Positions 60,918 through 64,000 of a DNA stretch of 64,000 bases are shown here, in pieces. The notes under the pieces were generated by a model. It searched no databases, had not been told where the DNA came from, and saw only the letters and a program-made list of their open reading frames with translations. Source of the DNA: Oscillospiraceae bacterium (GTDB lineage Bacteria > Bacillota > Clostridia > Oscillospirales > Acutalibacteraceae). Where the stretch lies: positions 62,001 through 126,000 of the forward strand of contig DOQR01000007.1 in NCBI GenBank assembly GCA_003514385.1, in the 5' to 3' direction. Made by a program: the position numbers and the translations under genes. Position 1 is the stretch's first letter; every line of letters begins with the position of its first letter.

Positions 60918-61411
60918 AAAAGCACCGCCACAAAAATGTGACAGGCTCAATTTCTGCTAATATACTATCTAAATCAAGTTAATATAAATACCGTTTTCCG
61001 CATATGTTCACCCCTATTAGATAATAGGTGAACGGCATTACACAATTACACAAGTTAGCCTAAAGGGTAATACTAAGCCTTTAGGCTACCGAGCGCATTT
61101 TTACATTGAGAAAACCGAAAGCCCCTACAACAAGGCGAAAAAACGCCCACGGCGCGGGGCTGACAATGGCGGCAGGCTACTAACTTTTCACACTCGGAGC
61201 GCACGGAAGCTTGCAGATACTTTTCAGCATATCGAAACAAGGCAATTCGGCAGGCGCGTTCCGCGCCCTATTTTAGAACGCTCCGCTCAATCACAGGGGG
61301 GAAAGCTTCTACCACGCACCGACACTCTGCACCCTGTACCCACTTTATATACTGCAACGCACGCACCCCTAACTACATATATTTGTGGGTAATATCAAGT
61401 AATACAGTCTC
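60918..61411. other. Non-coding right end of the element
   Basis: No gene seen. Hairpins: GTTCACCCCTATT...AATAGGTGAAC (61007-61033), and TAGCCTAAAG...CTTTAGGCTA (61056-61088, perfect 10 bp). Several GC-rich short inverted segments follow (GGCGCGTTCCGCGCC at 61254-61268). These are candidate single-strand origin or integrase arm sites. Confidence 0.5.
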
Positions 61412-61459
61412 ACTTTTAATCAAGGTGTCCGGAGTTCGAATCTCCGATGGATCACCAAA
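61412..61459 (+). repeat. attR of the element (48-bp direct repeat)
   Basis: Identical to 57706-57753. It is a tRNA-Lys 3' half only, without the 5' half or a promoter, so not a functional tRNA. Confidence 0.95.
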
Positions 61460-61466
61460 TACAGAG

Positions 61467-61492
61467 AAGCCGCCTTTGGGCGGCTTTTTTGT
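61467..61492 (+). terminator. Original tRNA-Lys terminator displaced by the element
   Basis: AAGCCGCC with GGCGGCTT, 4-base loop, then TTTTTT, right behind attR. Confidence 0.9.
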
Positions 61493-61516
61493 TTTTAGAT
61501 TTTTTAAAATTTTGTG

Positions 61517-61544
61517 TTGACAAAGATATTTTTTGTGTTATGAT
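61517..61544 (+). promoter_or_regulatory. Promoter of the gntR-ABC operon
   Basis: TTGACA (61517-61522) and TATGAT (61539-61544), spacer 16. Confidence 0.85.
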
Positions 61545-61575
61545 ATAGGTGTGCTATGACAGATAGCACACCTAT
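61545..61575. promoter_or_regulatory. 13-5-13 palindromic operator at the start point
   Basis: ATAGGTGTGCTAT and ATAGCACACCTAT with GACAG between. A perfect inverted repeat immediately after the -10 box, where a GntR/YtrA repressor would block initiation. Confidence 0.85.
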
Positions 61576-61628
61576 TCTGATTTTGGTGCACTGCGGCGCG
61601 CCGGAATCAAAAAGAAAGGAGAATCGCT

Positions 61629-62003
61629 GTGGTCTTAATCGACAAGCAGAGCCGCGTGCCGGCATACGAACAGATAAGGAATCAGCTGCTGACTCTTATC
61701 CTTGTCGGTACATTCGCTTCGCACTCGCAGCTGCCGTCAATCCGATCCATCGCAACCGACGCCGGCGTGAACATAAACACGGTCAAAAAGGCGTTCTCCG
61801 ACCTTGAATCCTACGGTGCGATATACACCGTGCCCGGAAAGGGAAGCTTCGTCAGCGAAAAGGCTTTCAAGAACGATTCGGTGCACGACACGGCGGTGTC
61901 CGAAGTTTCGGACGCTATCTCTGCCGCCCGCGCCAAGGGACTCAAAAAGCAGGAAATTATCGACATACTCAATGAAATCTACACTCAGGAGGAAGAATTA
62001 TGA
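61629..62003 (+). CDS. GntR-family regulator, YtrA subfamily
   Basis: 124 residues: winged helix SRVPAYEQIRNQLLTLILVG, LPSIRSIATDAGVNINTVKK, then AYTVPGKGSFV-type wing and a short helical tail (KQEIIDILNEIY) without a sensor domain, as in YtrA. The start is a GTG at 61629 after AAAGGAG. It likely represses its own operon. Overlaps the ABC gene by 4 bases. Confidence 0.92.
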   Translation: MVLIDKQSRVPAYEQIRNQLLTLILVGTFASHSQLPSIRSIATDAGVNINTVKKAFSDLESYGAIYTVPGKGSFVSEKAFKNDSVHDTAVSEVSDAISAARAKGLKKQEIIDILNEIYTQEEEL

Positions 62004-62917
62004 TTGAAGTAATCGGCGTTACAAAACGGTTTCAGGACTTCACCGCCATTCAGAATCTTTCGCTGAAAGTCGAAAAGTCGTCAATATACGGGCTTGTCGG
62101 CTACAACGGCGCGGGCAAAACAACGCTTCTCAAGACGGTCGCCGGAGTCTACAGAGCCGACGAGGGCGAGGTCAAAATATTCGGCGAGAATGTTTTTGAC
62201 AATGCCAAGGTTAAGCAGAGACTCTTCTATGTCCCCGATGACCTCTATTTCGAGCCCAACGCGACAATAGAGAGCATGGGCAAGTTCTACGCGGGCTACT
62301 ATCCCCGCTTCAGCTTCGACACCATGCACAAGCTCTCAAAGGTTTTCGGGCTTGACACAAAGAAGAGCATACGCGGCTTTTCAAAGGGCATGCAGAGGCA
62401 GGCGGAGATAATCCTCGGAATGTCCACGATGCCCGAGGTCATTCTGCTCGACGAGAGCTTCGACGGACTCGACCCGGCAAAGAGGAATCTTATTAAGAAC
62501 CTCCTGCTCGAATACATGGCGGAGGAGGAATGCTCGGTCATAATCTCATCCCACAATCTCCACGACCTCGCCGATATGTGCGACCACATTGCGCTGATAA
62601 ACGGCAAGAGCATAGTCATGGACTGCTCGGTTGACGATATCAGCGGCTCGCGCTGCAAGTTCAGGCTGGTCTTTGACCGCGACCTCGAAGAGAGCGACTT
62701 CAAGGCGCTCGACATCAAGCACTTCTCGAAGGACGGAAAGATAATCACTCTGAGCGCCAACGGCGACATGGACGAAAACGAGAAGAAGCTTCAGGATATG
62801 AAACCGCTGATGATCGAAAAATTCCCGCTCACGCTCGAAGAGATCTTCCTCGAGGAGATGGAGGGCAGCGACTACGACTTCAAGGACATCTTCGGCAAGA
62901 CCGAAGAGAAGAAATGA
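62000..62917 (+). CDS. ABC transporter ATP-binding protein
   Basis: 305 residues. Walker A GYNGAGKTTLLKT (~35), signature region FSKGMQRQAEIILGM, Walker B VILLDESFDGLDP, H-loop ISSHNLHD. C-terminal ~80 residues are the usual extra domain of YtrB-like proteins. With the YtrA-type regulator and permease it forms a drug- or envelope-stress-type ABC system. GGAGG precedes the ATG. Confidence 0.92.
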   Translation: MIEVIGVTKRFQDFTAIQNLSLKVEKSSIYGLVGYNGAGKTTLLKTVAGVYRADEGEVKIFGENVFDNAKVKQRLFYVPDDLYFEPNATIESMGKFYAGYYPRFSFDTMHKLSKVFGLDTKKSIRGFSKGMQRQAEIILGMSTMPEVILLDESFDGLDPAKRNLIKNLLLEYMAEEECSVIISSHNLHDLADMCDHIALINGKSIVMDCSVDDISGSRCKFRLVFDRDLEESDFKALDIKHFSKDGKIITLSANGDMDENEKKLQDMKPLMIEKFPLTLEEIFLEEMEGSDYDFKDIFGKTEEKK

Positions 62918-62927
62918 GGTGGAACAG

Positions 62928-64000
62928 ATGAAGAAAAAATATAAGAACACTTTCTGGTTCTCCGTCGCGCACGCGATGAAAAAGAACTTCATTCTCCCGC
63001 TGCTGACATTTGCAGTGAGCATGTTTTTCTATCTCACCGGCTTCTGCTGGGATGTATTGAGAGAAGCAAAGAACAAGGCCGCTATCACCGGTCAGGACGT
63101 TATGAAGTTAATGCGCGAAGCGTATGAGGTCTTTATCTTCGACTCGGAGCGCGCGGCATATGAACCGCTCATCTCGTTCTACCCCGCTCTGCTCGTTGTG
63201 ATATCGCTGTTAGTCGGCGTTTTGCTGTTCAGATTCGTTACCAATAAAAAGACCGTCAACGTCTATTACAGCCTCGGCATAAAGCGCGCCGATCTCTACA
63301 CAGCGCGTCTGGTTGCAGGCATAATTATGATGCTCGCGGCAACACTCATCCCGCTCGCAGTATCGCTCGGAATCAACCTCCACTATTTCGGCTCGTCCGT
63401 CATGCTCTGGCGAACCTTCCTGTTCTATGCGGTGCACAACGTGATATGTGTGCTCGCCGGTCTTACAATATCGGCGGCGGTCTCGAGCTGCGTGGGTACG
63501 GTTGTTGAATCGCTTGGCTTCTCAGCCGTTCTCGCGGCGTTCCCAAGCGTTGTGACAATGTGTGTGAACTACGGCGTTCCCGCAATTCTCAACGGCGCAC
63601 CCGCCATAACTTACTATGGCATATATCCTGCTGCGTCAAGCTACGGGGAGCTGCACTTCGACATAACAGACTCCACCATGTTCGGGCGCATCATCAGTCA
63701 CATAAATCTGCTCATGCTCAACAGAAGCTCTTTTATTAACTCATCTTCCGTTGAAGCTATGACAAAAGAGGCGGCAAAGAAATGGGCTGCCCCCTCGCTG
63801 ACCCCCTATATTCTCTGGGCAGTTCTCATCGCCGCATTCTTCGTGTTCGGTCTGTTCATGTTCAAGCGCAGAAAAGCCGAGATATGCGGATTCCCCGGAA
63901 GAAGCACCGTTCTCAACTTCGTACTCTGCATGATTGCCTCTTTCGGAGTGGCCTCGCTGGTGCTGTACTTCGTGACTTCCGAAATACCGCAGATAACAAC
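62928..64000 (+). CDS. ABC transporter permease (cut by window edge)
   Basis: 357 residues visible and still open at the end. Begins MKKKYKNTFWFSVAHAMKKN with helices at ~19-40, ~78-100, ~125-145, ~155-185 and others, and the FtsX/YtrF-like VNVYYSLGIKRADLY loop. GAGGTGG precedes the ATG, 10 bases after the ATPase stop. Membrane partner of the ATPase. Confidence 0.88.
   Translation, partial: MKKKYKNTFWFSVAHAMKKNFILPLLTFAVSMFFYLTGFCWDVLREAKNKAAITGQDVMKLMREAYEVFIFDSERAAYEPLISFYPALLVVISLLVGVLLFRFVTNKKTVNVYYSLGIKRADLYTARLVAGIIMMLAATLIPLAVSLGINLHYFGSSVMLWRTFLFYAVHNVICVLAGLTISAAVSSCVGTVVESLGFSAVLAAFPSVVTMCVNYGVPAILNGAPAITYYGIYPAASSYGELHFDITDSTMFGRIISHINLLMLNRSSFINSSSVEAMTKEAAKKWAAPSLTPYILWAVLIAAFFVFGLFMFKRRKAEICGFPGRSTVLNFVLCMIASFGVASLVLYFVTSEIPQIT

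Larger units (their letters stand above)
57706..61459. mobile_element. 3.7-kb integrative element in tRNA-Lys with HUH Rep
   Basis: Bounded by 48-bp identical direct repeats (57706-57753 and 61412-61459) that match the tRNA-Lys 3' half from the anticodon stem to just beyond CCA. Contents: tyrosine recombinase, HUH Rep, a 79-aa orphan, an antisense-type RNA, an AlpA/Xis-like protein and a divergent XRE repressor. No capsid, portal, Zot-like or relaxase gene. Its unit length (one repeat plus interior) is 3,706 bp. Lower GC than flanks. Confidence 0.92.

Noticed and set aside
61412..61459. Second tRNA-Lys gene
   Set aside because: Only the 3' half is present, with no 5' half or promoter; it is attR.

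Overview
The window comes from a spore-forming, low-oxygen Firmicute of the class Clostridia, most likely a gut Oscillospiraceae/Ruminococcaceae-type bacterium. The support is a complete spoIIIA operon, sporulation sigma factor G, the clostridial gene order xseA-xseB-ispA-dxs-tlyA-nadK-argR-recN, an oxygen-sensitive radical-SAM sulfatase-maturing enzyme, and GC-rich housekeeping genes with AT-rich accessory islands. No rRNA genes and no CRISPR array were seen.

Region by region. 1-9,541 (minus strand): cdaR (partial), cdaA, ispF, a Toprim RNase M5-like gene, holA, comEC, a PRTase, a HIT protein and alaS, the last with its own promoter and T-box leader. 9,590-12,090: a secreted GDSL hydrolase with S-layer domains and an orphan protein. 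12,100-15,320: an AT-rich acquired island with a GNAT acetyltransferase, a broken rlmD-type C-terminus and an ABC exporter behind a leader-peptide attenuator. It sits against the intact rlmD. 15,335-31,899: one long minus-strand series from spoIIIAA through nusB, xseAB, isoprenoid, NAD and arginine genes to recN, a GtrA protein and rlmD. 31,998-38,740: GH36 alpha-galactosidase, an orphan 43-residue protein with its own promoter and terminator, a long-chain acyl-CoA ligase, a second GtrA protein and a GH3-type acyl-amido synthetase. 38,740-39,490: gene-free DNA with interspersed repeats. 39,522-43,295: anSME, a membrane-tethered Cys-type sulfatase and a small membrane protein. 43,562-49,026: sigG, then a plus-strand sugar cluster (TIM-barrel isomerase, large glycoside-hydrolase-like protein, MATE pump). 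49,118-52,861: tsf, rpsB, an ECF S component and a shortened MocR regulator. 52,908-55,463: a zinc/cadmium efflux operon (ArsR, HMA protein, P1B-ATPase) with four exactly phased operator-like repeats. 55,572-57,478: two membrane proteins and a D-2-hydroxyacid dehydrogenase.

57,676-61,459 holds tRNA-Lys and the item I consider most worth follow-up: a complete 3.7-kb integrated element bounded by 48-bp direct repeats of the tRNA 3' half. It carries only a tyrosine recombinase, an HUH rolling-circle Rep, a 79-residue orphan, an AlpA/Xis-like protein and a divergent XRE repressor with palindromic operators. A predicted ~75-nt plus-strand RNA has its own promoter and terminator and lies antisense to the leader of the replication genes, which resembles plasmid copy-number control inside a chromosomal island. 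No capsid or secretion genes are present, so it looks like a satellite or integrated plasmid.

61,517-64,000: a GntR(YtrA)-ABC operon with a 13-5-13 palindromic operator at the start point, cut by the window edge.
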